A stretch of DNA of 64,000 nt from Mycobacterium barrassiae (GCF_025822765.1 NZ_JACKUK010000020.1:43099-107098); one strand, 5' to 3'; numbered from the stretch's first letter, positions 16,951 through 28,604 are shown. Notes: a model not told the origin generated them from the letters alone. Numbers and translations are program-made.

Positions 16951-17622
16951 TCACCAACCGCGTTCTTTCCACTCCCCGAGGTGGGGCCGCTCAGTGCCGA
17001 GCGTCGTGTCGTCGCCGTGGCCGGGATAAACGACCGTTGAGTCGCCGTAGACGTTGAACACCCGGCTGGTCACGTGGTCGAGCAGCTTCTCGAAGTCGCC
17101 CTCCTGCCAGGTCTTGCCGACCCCGCCCGGAAACAGGCAGTCACCGGTGAACAGGTGCGTCGCCTCGTCGGCCCCGTCGAGCGCCAGTGCCACCGATCCG
17201 GGGGTGTGGCCCTGCAGGTGGATGACGTCGAACGACAGCTCGCCGATCTTCACGGTGTCCCCGTGGGCCAGGATTCGATCGGGTTTGACGGGTAAGGGCT
17301 CGGCGTCGAGTTGATGTGCCGCGGTCGGCGCACCGGTGGCCTTGGCGACCTTCTCCAGCGCCTGCCAGTGATCGAAGTGCTGATGGCTGGTGACGATCAG
17401 GCTCAGTTTCGGCGCGAAGCGCTCGATGAGTTCGAGCAGGATCTCGGGGTCGTTGGCCGCGTCGATGAGTAGCGTCGCGCCCGTCTGGGAACACGTCACC
17501 AGGTACGCGTTGTTGTCCATCGGGCCGACCGAAACCTTGACGATCGAGGCACCCGGAAGCGTTTGTTTGGCTGCGGTCTGTGGGTCAACATGGCCGGTGT
17601 AGTTGTCGCTGACGACGGTCAT
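16951..17622 (-). CDS. metallo-beta-lactamase-fold hydrolase (Rv1637c-like)
   Basis: A 223-residue glyoxalase-II-like hydrolase. The zinc motif HxHxDH is intact as H80-Q-H82-F-D84-H85, with LQGHTPGS, FTGDCLF and VYPGHGDDTT supplying the remaining metal ligands. A thioester such as an S-acyl-thiol conjugate is the likely substrate class. The start is ATG at MTVVSDNY, with GAGGA upstream; 24 in-frame residues before it look non-homologous. Divergent from uvrA, as in M. tuberculosis. Confidence 0.9.
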   Translation of the reverse strand: MTVVSDNYTGHVDPQTAAKQTLPGASIVKVSVGPMDNNAYLVTCSQTGATLLIDAANDPEILLELIERFAPKLSLIVTSHQHFDHWQALEKVAKATGAPTAAHQLDAEPLPVKPDRILAHGDTVKIGELSFDVIHLQGHTPGSVALALDGADEATHLFTGDCLFPGGVGKTWQEGDFEKLLDHVTSRVFNVYGDSTVVYPGHGDDTTLGTERPHLGEWKERGW

Positions 17623-17726
17623 GTCCTCACGGTATCCGGCCCGGCGCACACTGGCCCAGAACTTGTCGGTGGGGGCACATAGCATGGGCTTCAACTATGT
17701 CTTGGAGGACTTCTTCTTGAAAGAGA

Positions 17727-20636
<2,910 letters not shown>

Positions 20637-20680
20637 TACCGGCTAGCCGGTAATCGAGACTGGGGCTGACGGTCGTCGCG

Positions 20681-20872
20681 TTGGCCGCTAGCCCTGACGA
20701 CATTGGATCGACGCTGCGTGAGGCTGGTCACACAGTCGCCAAAGGGTCCAAGGGGGTCGTCATGACAATCTTCATCGCAACGTCGATCACCGCAGTCGTC
20801 ACCGCATTCGGCGTCGAATGGGGTCAGCGTCAATGCGAGGCATGGGCGTTCAGCCGGGACAAGGACCTGTGA
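20681..20872 (+). CDS. possible small single-pass membrane protein downstream of uvrA
   Basis: A 63-residue frame from a TTG codon. Its middle (VVMTIFIATSITAVVTAF) is a likely membrane span, flanked by an acidic N-terminal part and a charged C-terminus (FSRDKDL). A small gene (Rv1638A) occupies this place in M. tuberculosis, which gives some support. No clear ribosome-binding site precedes the TTG, and its 3' end overlaps the opposite-strand gene by 23 bp. The N-terminus is uncertain. Confidence 0.4.
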   Translation: MAASPDDIGSTLREAGHTVAKGSKGVVMTIFIATSITAVVTAFGVEWGQRQCEAWAFSRDKDL

Positions 20873-22175
20873 CGCAACACCTTCGCCGAGACTGCGGGCA
20901 GATCGCGTTTCCGCGCTCAGACTCAAGTGGTCGCTGCAACACCTGACGGGTTCGGAGGTGTTGTTCGATGGGGTTTCGGGAGCCTGGTTGGCCGCGGGTG
21001 TCGGAGTCGGTTCGCGGGGAGTTCTGGGCCGCGGTGGGGAAGCGCGGACTGATTCGCACTCCGTCCAGCCACTCGGTCAGCTCATCAGCACGCCGCTGCA
21101 ACGCCTTCGTCGCCGCACGCCCGACATCCTCGAGCAATCGCACCTCGACTCTGCCGTCGGCATCCTGACCCCAGCCGCCGACGATGCGACCGTCGCACCA
21201 CGCCGTCGGACCGCCGTTACCGTTCGTGTCGAACACCTGGCCGCGGTGCCCGCCGAGATACCAGTCGCGGTCGAACCATCCCATGGTCGTGACGTCGAGG
21301 CCGGGCAGCAGCGCACACCACGGCTCGGCCGCCGGCTCTTCCTCCAGATCGTCGGGTAGCGCGAACCCGGGGGTCCCGTCCAGGTCCACCTCGACGGCCT
21401 CGAGATCGGCCAGTGCCTGGCGCGCCCACGTCAGCGTGTTGCCGAACCACCACTTGATATCGGTGACCGTGGCCGGGCCGAACGCCCATAACCACCTGCG
21501 AATCAACTTGGTCCGCGCGACCTCCGGCGCTGCGGTCGCGGGCGTCGAGTCTAGCCAGTCGGCCATCGACGCCCAGCGTGGCCGCGAGACCGTCCACGCT
21601 CCGTCGTTCGGTCCCCGGACGATGTCGCCGCGCACCGACAACACCGTCAGAATCCTTGGCGCCAGCGGTGTTTCGCCGCCCCACCGCTTGCCCGGCGCTG
21701 GGTCGTGTTTGCCCGCCAACTCCGGGAGCGCCGCCCGCAGGTCCTTGGCGCTGGTTGGTCCGTGTTCAGCGAGATGCCCCAAAACTGCGGCGGACGCGGC
21801 CGCCAGCCAGGCGTCGCCGTCGTCGCAGACCCCGGCCTTCTGCGCATCGGCCATGACCTTTCGGCGTTCGTTGTCCGCGACCCGATCGCTGGCCGCCGAT
21901 TGAATCAGCGGCAGATCCGCGGCGCGAACCACCCACAGCGTGCGCCGCATCGCCAGGTGCTTCACCAGGCGCCGACTGTCGTACAGCGCGGCGTCCAGAT
22001 CGGCGACCGCGAAGCCGGGCAACCGCGCCCACAACGACAGGTACGGCGTGGCCGGATCGGTGGCGTGCAATCCGACGACAGTGCCTGCGACGTCGACCGG
22101 ACTCTGGGCAGGCGCGTTGAGAAAGTGCCGCCGCGCGAGCCGGGCCCGCCGTTCGGCAATCGTGAAAGACCGCAT
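20850..22175 (-). CDS. winged-helix DNA-binding protein (HTH_42/YcaQ type) with altered C-terminus
   Basis: The 441-residue frame matches HTH_42 proteins, a winged-helix group linked with DNA-crosslink repair (YcaQ/AlkX type). Typical segments are LHATDPATPYLSLWARLP, RRTLWVVRAADLPLIQSA, WWFGNTLTWARQAL, LLPGLDVTTMGWFDRDWYLG and WLDGVRISPRFPT, which normally lies close to the end of the protein. Here about 60 unrelated residues follow, read antisense through an IS remnant (20919-21040) and beyond. The native 3' end has therefore been replaced. Function may be retained because the core is complete. Start ATG 22175 agrees with the family N-terminus (IAERRARLARRH). Confidence 0.85.
   Translation of the reverse strand: MRSFTIAERRARLARRHFLNAPAQSPVDVAGTVVGLHATDPATPYLSLWARLPGFAVADLDAALYDSRRLVKHLAMRRTLWVVRAADLPLIQSAASDRVADNERRKVMADAQKAGVCDDGDAWLAAASAAVLGHLAEHGPTSAKDLRAALPELAGKHDPAPGKRWGGETPLAPRILTVLSVRGDIVRGPNDGAWTVSRPRWASMADWLDSTPATAAPEVARTKLIRRWLWAFGPATVTDIKWWFGNTLTWARQALADLEAVEVDLDGTPGFALPDDLEEEPAAEPWCALLPGLDVTTMGWFDRDWYLGGHRGQVFDTNGNGGPTAWCDGRIVGGWGQDADGRVEVRLLEDVGRAATKALQRRADELTEWLDGVRISPRFPTAAQNSPRTDSDTRGQPGSRNPIEQHLRTRQVLQRPLESERGNAICPQSRRRCCVTGPCPG
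20919..21040 (+). mobile_element. left-end remnant of an IS30-like insertion sequence
   Basis: A short plus-strand frame begins at ATG 20968 after the ribosome-binding sequence CGGAGGTG and encodes FREPGWPRVSESVRGEFWAAV, which looks like the N-terminus of an IS30-family transposase. The preceding GACTCAAGTGGTCGCTGCAA looks like an IS terminal inverted-repeat end. The frame then breaks off at about 21040 into antisense sequence of the winged-helix gene. No right end is seen, so this is a truncated relic. Confidence 0.55.
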
Positions 22176-22292
22176 CGCCTGCGAACGCTACCTGCGGATA
22201 CCGACAAAATTTGGGATCGGTAGCGGTCGGCTCCGCCTTGACTTGGCAGCACGACGACGCCAGTGGGGCGGCGTATGACGAAGGGAAGATCG

Positions 22293-22778
22293 ATGAATCG
22301 AGTTGTCGCGGGTGTGGTCGGGCTGGCTCTCGGTACGGCCGTCCTGGTGGGCTGCTCGGACGATAAGAAGCCAGAGGCCGCGCCGAGCCCGGCTACCGGA
22401 GACACTTCGGTGAGCACGAGCGGTTCGACCGAGGTCAAGGTTGGTGGCAGCGACCTGGCCGGGCTGGATCTGAACACGGTGACCTGCGTGAAGCAGGGCG
22501 GCAAGATCAACGTTGCGAGCGCTGCGATCAACGGCCAGGCCGGTCTTGCCGTCGTGATGACGGATGAGGCGACACCGACCGTCGAATCGCTGGGCATGAC
22601 GGTGGACGGCAACGCCCTCGCCGTCACCAACATGATGGGCGCGAAGACGGGCTCCGCCGAGGTGAAGGTCGATGGCAGCACCTACACCATCACCGGTGAG
22701 GCCGCAGGCGCCGATCTGGCGAATCCGATGGCCGGCATGATCACCAAGCCGTTCACGATCAAGGTGACCTGCACCTGA
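22293..22778 (+). CDS. LpqH/19-kDa antigen-family lipoprotein
   Basis: A 161-residue predicted lipoprotein with lipobox LVGC and Cys21 as the acylated residue, then a Ser/Thr/Pro-rich linker likely to be O-glycosylated (PSPATGDTSVSTSGST). A beta-rich domain follows with a Cys pair (VTCVKQGG and the terminal VTCT). This arrangement matches the mycobacterial 19-kDa lipoprotein antigen domain of LpqH/LppE. The start is ATG at MNRVVAG, with GGGAAG upstream; ten in-frame residues before it are not signal-like. A strong hairpin terminator follows within 50 bases. Confidence 0.88.
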   Translation: MNRVVAGVVGLALGTAVLVGCSDDKKPEAAPSPATGDTSVSTSGSTEVKVGGSDLAGLDLNTVTCVKQGGKINVASAAINGQAGLAVVMTDEATPTVESLGMTVDGNALAVTNMMGAKTGSAEVKVDGSTYTITGEAAGADLANPMAGMITKPFTIKVTCT

Positions 22779-22791
22779 TCGGCAGGTTGCC

Positions 22792-22828
22792 GGAAGCGGC
22801 GGACGTACCCTCCACGTCCGCCGCTTCC
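22792..22828. terminator. strong hairpin terminator after the lipoprotein gene
   Basis: Perfect 15-bp arms GGAAGCGGCGGACGT and ACGTCCGCCGCTTCC with a 7-base loop begin 14 bases past the lipoprotein stop. The structure ends directly at the -10 box of the next gene, insulating it from upstream transcription. Confidence 0.85.
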
Positions 22829-22840
22829 TATGATTCAGAA
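22829..22840 (+). promoter_or_regulatory. -10 box and leaderless start of the TPR-CHAT operon
   Basis: TATGAT (22829-22834), one mismatch from the ideal TATAAT, lies immediately after the terminator hairpin and 6 bases before ATG 22841. This predicts a transcript starting at the ATG itself. The -35 region would fall inside the hairpin. Confidence 0.6.
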
Positions 22841-24463
22841 ATGACCATCGTGGCCGACCTCGAACGGGCACGTCACTTGATATTGGCCGCAGACGAGTTC
22901 GCGGCAAAGGATCTGCTGCTGTCACTCGTCCCCGCCATCGAAGCGGCCGATCGCGACGACTGGCTGCTCGAGGTCTATGCGCAACTGGGTCAGCTCTACC
23001 TCGTTCGCACCGCATACGAGGGCACCGAGGAGTGCGCGCGGCGCATCCGCGAATGCCTTGCCACACATGCGGCGATCCGGGCGGGCGCCCGGCCCGATCT
23101 GGTTCCGCAGGTGACGATGTCGGACGCCGAAATCGACCACATGATCTGTCGGTACTCACGCCGCGCGCAGTTCCTCGAGACGGGCCTGGCCGCCGCACAC
23201 GGCGAACACGAAGCCGCGGAGGCCGCCCTGCTGGTCCTCACGGAGGACACCACCGACTATCCGGATCTCGCCGACGAGCACCGCCAATTCATCACCTTCG
23301 CGCAGATCCTGTGCGCCAACGCGCTCTGCGATGACGATCTACACGTGCAGTCGGTTCACCTGTGGGAGAAGGTGATCGATGCGATCGACGGCTCGCACCT
23401 CGACGACGAGTTCGACGACTATCTGCTGGTTTTCGGTGCCACCTCATACGGCAGGTTCTGCATCGAGACGGGTCGGCTGCCGCAAGCGCAACCGTGGTTG
23501 CGGCGGGCCGGTGCACGCGCCGAGGCGCGCGGCTGGGCGCTGGGTGCAGCACGAGCGAAGTTCGAACGGGCCACCGCGGCATGGGCTGTGGGTGATCGCG
23601 CGCTGGCTCAGGACCTGGCGCACGAGTCGTATCCGGCGATCGCCGAAGGCCTGCGCGCACACGATGTGTCGCGGTGCTGGTTGTACTTCGGGTTGATCTC
23701 GCTCTCCATCCAGAAGCTCGACGACGCCGACGAGCGCTTTGAGAACGCCGAGCGGCACTGGCGCGAGATCGAGAAGCCGCTACACATCCATCGCATCCTG
23801 TTGCAGCGCAGTTGGGTTGACATCTTCCGCGGCGACTTCGACGCCGCCCGCCGACGCACCGAAGAAGCGCGCGAACTGCTCGATTCCTGGCCGCGACACA
23901 GCTGGCTGCAGTACGCCCGCCTGCACTACCACATCGGCAGCATCTGGCGCGCCGACGCATTGGCCGACCCGGCGAACAGGGCATACAAACTCGAGCGGGC
24001 CGCCGAGCTGAAAGTGCCCGCGGCGCTTGCCGTCGACTCGGTACGGCATGCCATCGACGACGCCGACGCCAGGATGCGCTGGGCCACTCACGTCTCGGCC
24101 CGCATGCTCGCCGGCGCGTTCGCCGTTGCCTGGGAATGGGGCAACACCGAACTCCTCAGCGAGTTGGTCGAGTATCACAGTGCTCGAGGAACTTTCAGCG
24201 CGGAGCCCGACCGGGAGACCGCCGACTGGACGCGCACCGCGACCGTCGCGGTGCCGCTCGAGACCGTCGATGACTACGCGTTGGTAGCCGCGGGCGAGTC
24301 GGTGCCGGGCAGACGCGCGGCGCTGACGCGGCTCGGTCCGTTGCCGCCGCTGCAGATGGACCCCAGGACCGGAGCAATACTGACCCGCTATCGGGAACTG
24401 GCGGCCGAACGGTACGGCCGTGCCGTGACTGCGCCGGGTCCGATGTGGGCGACGTGGCCGTGA
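22841..24463 (+). CDS. TPR-repeat protein paired with a CHAT protease
   Basis: The 540-residue protein is almost entirely helical with TPR-like repeats. Examples are LLEVYAQLGQLYLVRTAYEGTE, EFDDYLLVFGATSYGRFCIE, PWLRRAGARAEARGWALG and DDADERFENAERHWREIE. No signal peptide or membrane span is present, so it is cytoplasmic. TPR proteins next to or fused with CHAT proteases usually act as sensor, scaffold or substrate for the protease. It overlaps the CHAT gene by 4 bp (GTGA). The start is the ATG 6 bases after TATGAT; 18 in-frame codons upstream lie inside the terminator hairpin and are rejected. Confidence 0.85.
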   Translation: MTIVADLERARHLILAADEFAAKDLLLSLVPAIEAADRDDWLLEVYAQLGQLYLVRTAYEGTEECARRIRECLATHAAIRAGARPDLVPQVTMSDAEIDHMICRYSRRAQFLETGLAAAHGEHEAAEAALLVLTEDTTDYPDLADEHRQFITFAQILCANALCDDDLHVQSVHLWEKVIDAIDGSHLDDEFDDYLLVFGATSYGRFCIETGRLPQAQPWLRRAGARAEARGWALGAARAKFERATAAWAVGDRALAQDLAHESYPAIAEGLRAHDVSRCWLYFGLISLSIQKLDDADERFENAERHWREIEKPLHIHRILLQRSWVDIFRGDFDAARRRTEEARELLDSWPRHSWLQYARLHYHIGSIWRADALADPANRAYKLERAAELKVPAALAVDSVRHAIDDADARMRWATHVSARMLAGAFAVAWEWGNTELLSELVEYHSARGTFSAEPDRETADWTRTATVAVPLETVDDYALVAAGESVPGRRAALTRLGPLPPLQMDPRTGAILTRYRELAAERYGRAVTAPGPMWATWP

Positions 24464-25674
24464 CTGAGACAGAGCCCGAAAACGCGACTCTCGTCCTGCG
24501 ATTCGCAGATGTCGGTGTCGCCACATATGTCAGTCTGCGTGTCGTCGGCGAGCCCGCCAGGACGGTGGCGTGGGTGCTGGAGGAGGCGGCACTCCAGGCC
24601 GCGGTCGACGAGCTGAGCGGTGCGTTACCGGATCCGCTCGGCGACGAGACCCGGCGCGACGCACTCGAACGTGCGATCACCAAAGGTTCCTTCTCCTCGC
24701 CCACAATGGAATTCGCCATCGCACGCACCATGGGTACGCATCTGTTGGTGCCCGATGCGTGGCAATTGCTGCTGGACTGTGTCGCGACCTCCAAAGCGGC
24801 GCTGTTCGTGTCACCCAGCGCGCGGCTGGCCCGCGTCCCATGGGGACTCCTTGCGATGCCCGACGACGACCGCCGACTCATCGACCTCGTCGACGTGCTG
24901 ATGGCGGCTCCACCGAACATCGTTCATTCACCGCGTGAACCCACCGGCTGGGGCGGCAGAAAGGCCAATCCGCCGCTGCTGGTCCTCGATCCCCGCGTGC
25001 CCGGTCAGCGACCGGACTCTCCGCTGGGCTCCGTACTCGGACGCCCGTCGCCCGAAACGCCCTTGGCCAGGTACTTCGCCGAGGTGATGCACCAGCGAGA
25101 GGTGTTGCCCGACGTCGCGGCGTCCGTCGACTTGTTCCGCCGTTCCGACGCGAACCGCGACTGGCTGAAGGAGCTACTGGCGCAGGCGCCGAGTCGGCTG
25201 CTGTACGTGGGTCACGCGACCGCGGCCGACGGCGACGTCGGCCATGCCGATCGGGCCGCGCTCCATCTCGCCGACGAACATCCGCTCACCGCATCGGATC
25301 TCATGGCGCTCAAGCTGCCGATCCCGCCCCGCGTCGGCCTGCTGGCATGTGCCTCCGGCGGGGATTACCGCTTCGACGAGGCCACCGGGCTGGTCGCGGC
25401 GATGATTCTGGGCGGAGCCGAGTTGGTGACGGCCACCCTGTGGTCATTGCCGACCGCTGCGGGCTATCGGCTGTTCGCGCAGGACCGCGCCGACGCCGAC
25501 CCGATGAGCGAGGCGATCCTCGCCGTCGATCGCGCACACGAAGCCCCTGAAGCCGGGCGCGCGGTCAACGACTGGCAGCGGAAACAGCTGCGGCGGTGGA
25601 GCGAAGGCGATCTCGCGGCGAGTCCGCTCTACTGGGCGGCATTGGCGACCTTCGCCGTCGACGGCGCCAGGTGA
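24460..25674 (+). CDS. CHAT-domain (caspase-like) cysteine protease
   Basis: A 404-residue protein whose C-terminal 250 residues form a CHAT domain, a caspase/separase-like peptidase. The catalytic dyad is His252 in LLYVGHATAADG and Cys297 in VGLLACASGG. The usual ARVPWGLLAMPD strand precedes the dyad, and ATGLVAAMILGGAELVTATLW follows it. The N-terminal 110 residues are of unknown type. GTG 24460 overlaps the TPR stop in GTGA; GTG 24445 is possible. CHAT proteases often work in bacterial conflict or cell-death systems; the trigger and target here are unknown. The gene abuts the stop of the opposite-strand gene exactly. Confidence 0.9.
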   Translation: MTETEPENATLVLRFADVGVATYVSLRVVGEPARTVAWVLEEAALQAAVDELSGALPDPLGDETRRDALERAITKGSFSSPTMEFAIARTMGTHLLVPDAWQLLLDCVATSKAALFVSPSARLARVPWGLLAMPDDDRRLIDLVDVLMAAPPNIVHSPREPTGWGGRKANPPLLVLDPRVPGQRPDSPLGSVLGRPSPETPLARYFAEVMHQREVLPDVAASVDLFRRSDANRDWLKELLAQAPSRLLYVGHATAADGDVGHADRAALHLADEHPLTASDLMALKLPIPPRVGLLACASGGDYRFDEATGLVAAMILGGAELVTATLWSLPTAAGYRLFAQDRADADPMSEAILAVDRAHEAPEAGRAVNDWQRKQLRRWSEGDLAASPLYWAALATFAVDGAR

Positions 25675-26139
25675 TCAGCGCGGCGACACGCAAACGGCGA
25701 CCGCGGACTCGTCGCCGGAGCGGTAGTACGTCTCGATGATGCTGCCGGGAGAGACCTTCGTGATGGCCGACGCAGGGATCAGCGCCCTCTCGTGAGCCGG
25801 AAACTGTCCGCCTTCCGGCCGATTCACGATCACGTCGAGTTCGACCTCGCGGAAGTCCTCGCAGGTGTGCCCGGTCGTCCGCATTCCCGTGACGACGGCG
25901 CGGGACTTGGTGCCGTGTCGAATCAGGGCGAGCTGACCGTCGGTGACCAGTCCCTTGCCGACCAGCATCCGGTCGAACTCGGCCCGGATGGCCAGGATGT
26001 CCTCGGTGGTGGCGAGACGTTCGTCGGCTTCGCCCGGGTCTTGGGCGGCGTCGGGGACGTCACGGTCGGGGATCAGGTAGCACAGGGCAGTGCCGACGAG
26101 CAGAAGCATGAAGAACGCAATCGAAAACGCGCTGGACAT
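25675..26139 (-). CDS. single-pass membrane protein of unknown function within the CHAT locus
   Basis: A 154-residue protein with one N-terminal membrane segment (IAFFMLLLVGTALCYLIP). An acidic linker, a short helical segment (ATTEDILAIRAEFDRMLV) and a small domain follow (LVTDGQLALIRHGTKSRAVVTGMRTTG, DVIVNRPEGGQFPAHERALIPASA). The last part resembles the small beta domain of proteins that tune linear motifs near membranes, but I recognise no family. Its stop touches the CHAT stop, and its start is 72 bases from the next divergent gene. GGGA precedes the ATG. Confidence 0.75.
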   Translation of the reverse strand: MSSAFSIAFFMLLLVGTALCYLIPDRDVPDAAQDPGEADERLATTEDILAIRAEFDRMLVGKGLVTDGQLALIRHGTKSRAVVTGMRTTGHTCEDFREVELDVIVNRPEGGQFPAHERALIPASAITKVSPGSIIETYYRSGDESAVAVCVSPR

Positions 26140-26211
26140 GTCCCTAGGTTCGGACACCGCGTCGGCTACCGAACCCAACTTTTGCGTGGTGCCCGCTCTT
26201 ATCCTGATGGA

Positions 26212-27519
26212 ATGAGCACAGACACGGCCGTCGCCGTCGCGCACCCGCGCCGGGCGGTGATCGACCGGGCGTGGCGTGCGATCGGGCCCGGGGTGGAAGT
26301 GCTCAGCGGCGACGACGGCGGCCCGCTGCGGCGCACCGTGAAGCGGATCATCGACCCGCTGGTATTGCGCCTGCGCTCCAACACTCAGTTCTCGGCGCCG
26401 TTCGTGGCGGCCGACGTGGCTGAAGCCATGCACGACGCGATCGTCGGCCAAGCCGCCCAATTGCGCGCGGCGGCGGCCTGGTTCGAGCTTCTCAAACGCG
26501 AACGCCGCCGGCTGAGGATCACCAGCGGCAACGCCCAGGAACTGTACTTCCCGGTGTGTTTCGAGCTGGCCGTGACGAAAGGTCCGCCCGCCCAGGATGA
26601 TTCCGGTGCCGCCGAAACCGTTCTGCGGGATATCCATGCCGAGCGGGACCGCACCGCGATCGAAGCGCTGAACATCTACTCGTCCGACCACCTGGTCATC
26701 AGCGAGCTGTCGGATCAGCTGCGCTCCAGCTGGAACGATGTGCGCGCCGGTACCGAGATCACGCGTCCATTCCTGTCCGGACTGACCACTGTGCTCGGCG
26801 CGGCCGACACCCACAGCGCCGCCGCAGCGCGGCAACGGGTTTGGCAGGCGCTGATCGCGGACGCGACACCGTACAACCTCGGTGCCGCAGCGCACGAGGA
26901 CGCGAAACAGCTGCCGTGGTCGATCGTGGCACTCGGGCTCAGTTCCGCTGAACCCCAACGTCCCCCGGCGGTCATCGGTGGCTCGGATAGCGAGCGACCC
27001 CTCAATCGCTCCGTGATCGACCGGGTGCGGGCGACGCTTCGCCGCGCGATGGATCGCGAAGAGCTGCCCGATATTCCGATGCTGTGCGAGGAAGAGGTCG
27101 ACCGCTGCTGCGCACCGTGGGGCCTGTTGGCGGAGGACAAGCAGGCGACCCTGGTGGCCGGGATCGAGGTCGCCGTCGACCTTGCCCCGCTGTCGGAATC
27201 CGCGACGACGCGCTACGACCTCGCCGGCCAGATCCAGGCGCGGCTGCGCAAGGAGGCGTACGTGCTGCACGCACGCCGCTACCTCGCCGGAGGCGGACCG
27301 ATCCATCCGCGTCAGCAGCAGGTGATCGACGACCTCGCGGCCTTCGCCCGGCCCTACCTGAACCGGCTTTGGGCCCGGTTGCACGGCCGTGACGTGTGGC
27401 AGGAGCCATGCGATGACGTCGACGACGTCCGCGCGCTACTGGAGGGCGTCGCGCGCTCGGTGAGCCTCGATCACCGGCAGCGGATCAAGACGATGTTGGA
27501 ACTGCAGGTGGCCGGATGA
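26212..27519 (+). CDS. helical protein of unknown function, CHAT locus
   Basis: The 435-residue product (MSTDTAVAVAHPRRAV) is mainly alpha-helical, without signal peptide or membrane segment. I recognise no domain. Noticeable are a basic helix (ELLKRERRRLRITSGN), two acidic-Cys stretches (PMLCEEEVDRCCAPW and EPCDDVDDV) and a helical C-terminus. TATCCT 6 bases before the ATG indicates a separate leaderless promoter, divergent from the membrane protein. It is coupled by an ATGA overlap to the next gene. Position next to TPR-CHAT suggests a shared process, which is inference only. Confidence 0.8.
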   Translation: MSTDTAVAVAHPRRAVIDRAWRAIGPGVEVLSGDDGGPLRRTVKRIIDPLVLRLRSNTQFSAPFVAADVAEAMHDAIVGQAAQLRAAAAWFELLKRERRRLRITSGNAQELYFPVCFELAVTKGPPAQDDSGAAETVLRDIHAERDRTAIEALNIYSSDHLVISELSDQLRSSWNDVRAGTEITRPFLSGLTTVLGAADTHSAAAARQRVWQALIADATPYNLGAAAHEDAKQLPWSIVALGLSSAEPQRPPAVIGGSDSERPLNRSVIDRVRATLRRAMDREELPDIPMLCEEEVDRCCAPWGLLAEDKQATLVAGIEVAVDLAPLSESATTRYDLAGQIQARLRKEAYVLHARRYLAGGGPIHPRQQQVIDDLAAFARPYLNRLWARLHGRDVWQEPCDDVDDVRALLEGVARSVSLDHRQRIKTMLELQVAG

Positions 27520-28604
27520 AGTTGATGTCAGATTCCGGCCTGTGGAGTACGGGACCCGTGGTGGCGCCCTCTCCGCTGCAGGCCGTGCTCGAGATCAGTG
27601 GGGCGGTCCTGTCGTGGACGGTGGACGAGCCCGCCGCCGATCCACAGATCACGTTCACCGATTTGTCCCGTGCGGACTGGCTGTGGCAGGTGCTCGGTGA
27701 GAGCGGCCATCACGCCGTCGCCTCTGCCGTCGGTCACTCCTCACCGGACGACGCACAATCAGTCGACCTCACCGGGGTGCATGTGCTGCCCGGATCGCTG
27801 GATCCGCTGCGCCGGTTGGCATTCGGCCATTGGCTGCGGCGTTGGTGGCCGACGAGTCACCGCGACGGGATCGCGGCCCTGGACGCAGCGCTGCTGGACG
27901 CGGAGATCGCGATCCTGACGGCGGGTGCGGAGGACTTCTTCACCGATGACACGTTCGACTCCGACGTCGCCGAGATCTTGCGGCCGCACGTCGCGGCGCT
28001 GGGCGCCCATGTGCACGAGGGTGATCCGCGCATCGTCGAGTTGGTGGAGAAGTGCGCTGACCTGGCCGACGAGGTGGGCATCGCGTTCGACACCGTCGCC
28101 CAACCGTCGCGACGGGACGACTACGCGCTCGCCGCGGGCGGCGAAACCGGCGGCACCGCATCGACGACGGTCGCGTCGGGCGCCGGATCGGTCCAGTGGT
28201 CGGCCGTGCCGGCCGGAATATTCGATGCGGCCGAGGACACCGTCGACTGGAGTATCGAAGCCGCGGACGACGCGGCGACGGCGAGCGTGCGAGTCGAACT
28301 CGCGGGTCTGGGCTCGCCCAACGGCATCGCCGTCCGGCTGCGTTCCGGCCCGTTCGAAGGCGAGGGCGAGCTGGGGGCCGACGGGCGGGCGGAGTTTCCG
28401 CTCGTGGACGCCGAGGGGCAGCCGTTGTCGGAATCGGCGGCCTGGGGCCATGATTGGCGCCATACGTCGGTGGTCATCGGCGCGGATGTGGGGGAGTCTG
28501 TGGAGACCCGTGAGCGGGTCCGGGACTTCGCGAGGTCGCGGCTGGCCGCACCGGGCGCCGACGCCTTCCTGGCCGAGATCCTGGCCGCCGAATCCGACTA
28601 CTGA
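27516..28604 (+). CDS. acidic protein with C-terminal beta domain, unknown function, CHAT locus
   Basis: A 362-residue acidic protein (MKLMSDSGLW) sharing an ATGA overlap with the upstream gene, so both are likely made together. The first 200 residues are helical (ADWLWQVLGESGHHAV, RRLAFGHWLRRWWP, HVAALGAHVHEGDPRIVELVEKCADLADE). Residues about 220-330 alternate strands and turns (TVDWSIEAADDAATASVRVEL, GIAVRLRSGPFEGEGELG) like an immunoglobulin-type sandwich. No known family is recognised. The stop overlaps the convergent downstream gene by 7 bp. Confidence 0.8.
   Translation: MKLMSDSGLWSTGPVVAPSPLQAVLEISGAVLSWTVDEPAADPQITFTDLSRADWLWQVLGESGHHAVASAVGHSSPDDAQSVDLTGVHVLPGSLDPLRRLAFGHWLRRWWPTSHRDGIAALDAALLDAEIAILTAGAEDFFTDDTFDSDVAEILRPHVAALGAHVHEGDPRIVELVEKCADLADEVGIAFDTVAQPSRRDDYALAAGGETGGTASTTVASGAGSVQWSAVPAGIFDAAEDTVDWSIEAADDAATASVRVELAGLGSPNGIAVRLRSGPFEGEGELGADGRAEFPLVDAEGQPLSESAAWGHDWRHTSVVIGADVGESVETRERVRDFARSRLAAPGADAFLAEILAAESDY

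Noticed and set aside
25675-27384. Long minus-strand frame of 569 codons across the CHAT locus
   Set aside because: Only its last 154 codons (25675-26139) are coding. The rest is antisense to the 26212-27519 gene and has His/Gln/Arg-rich shadow composition.
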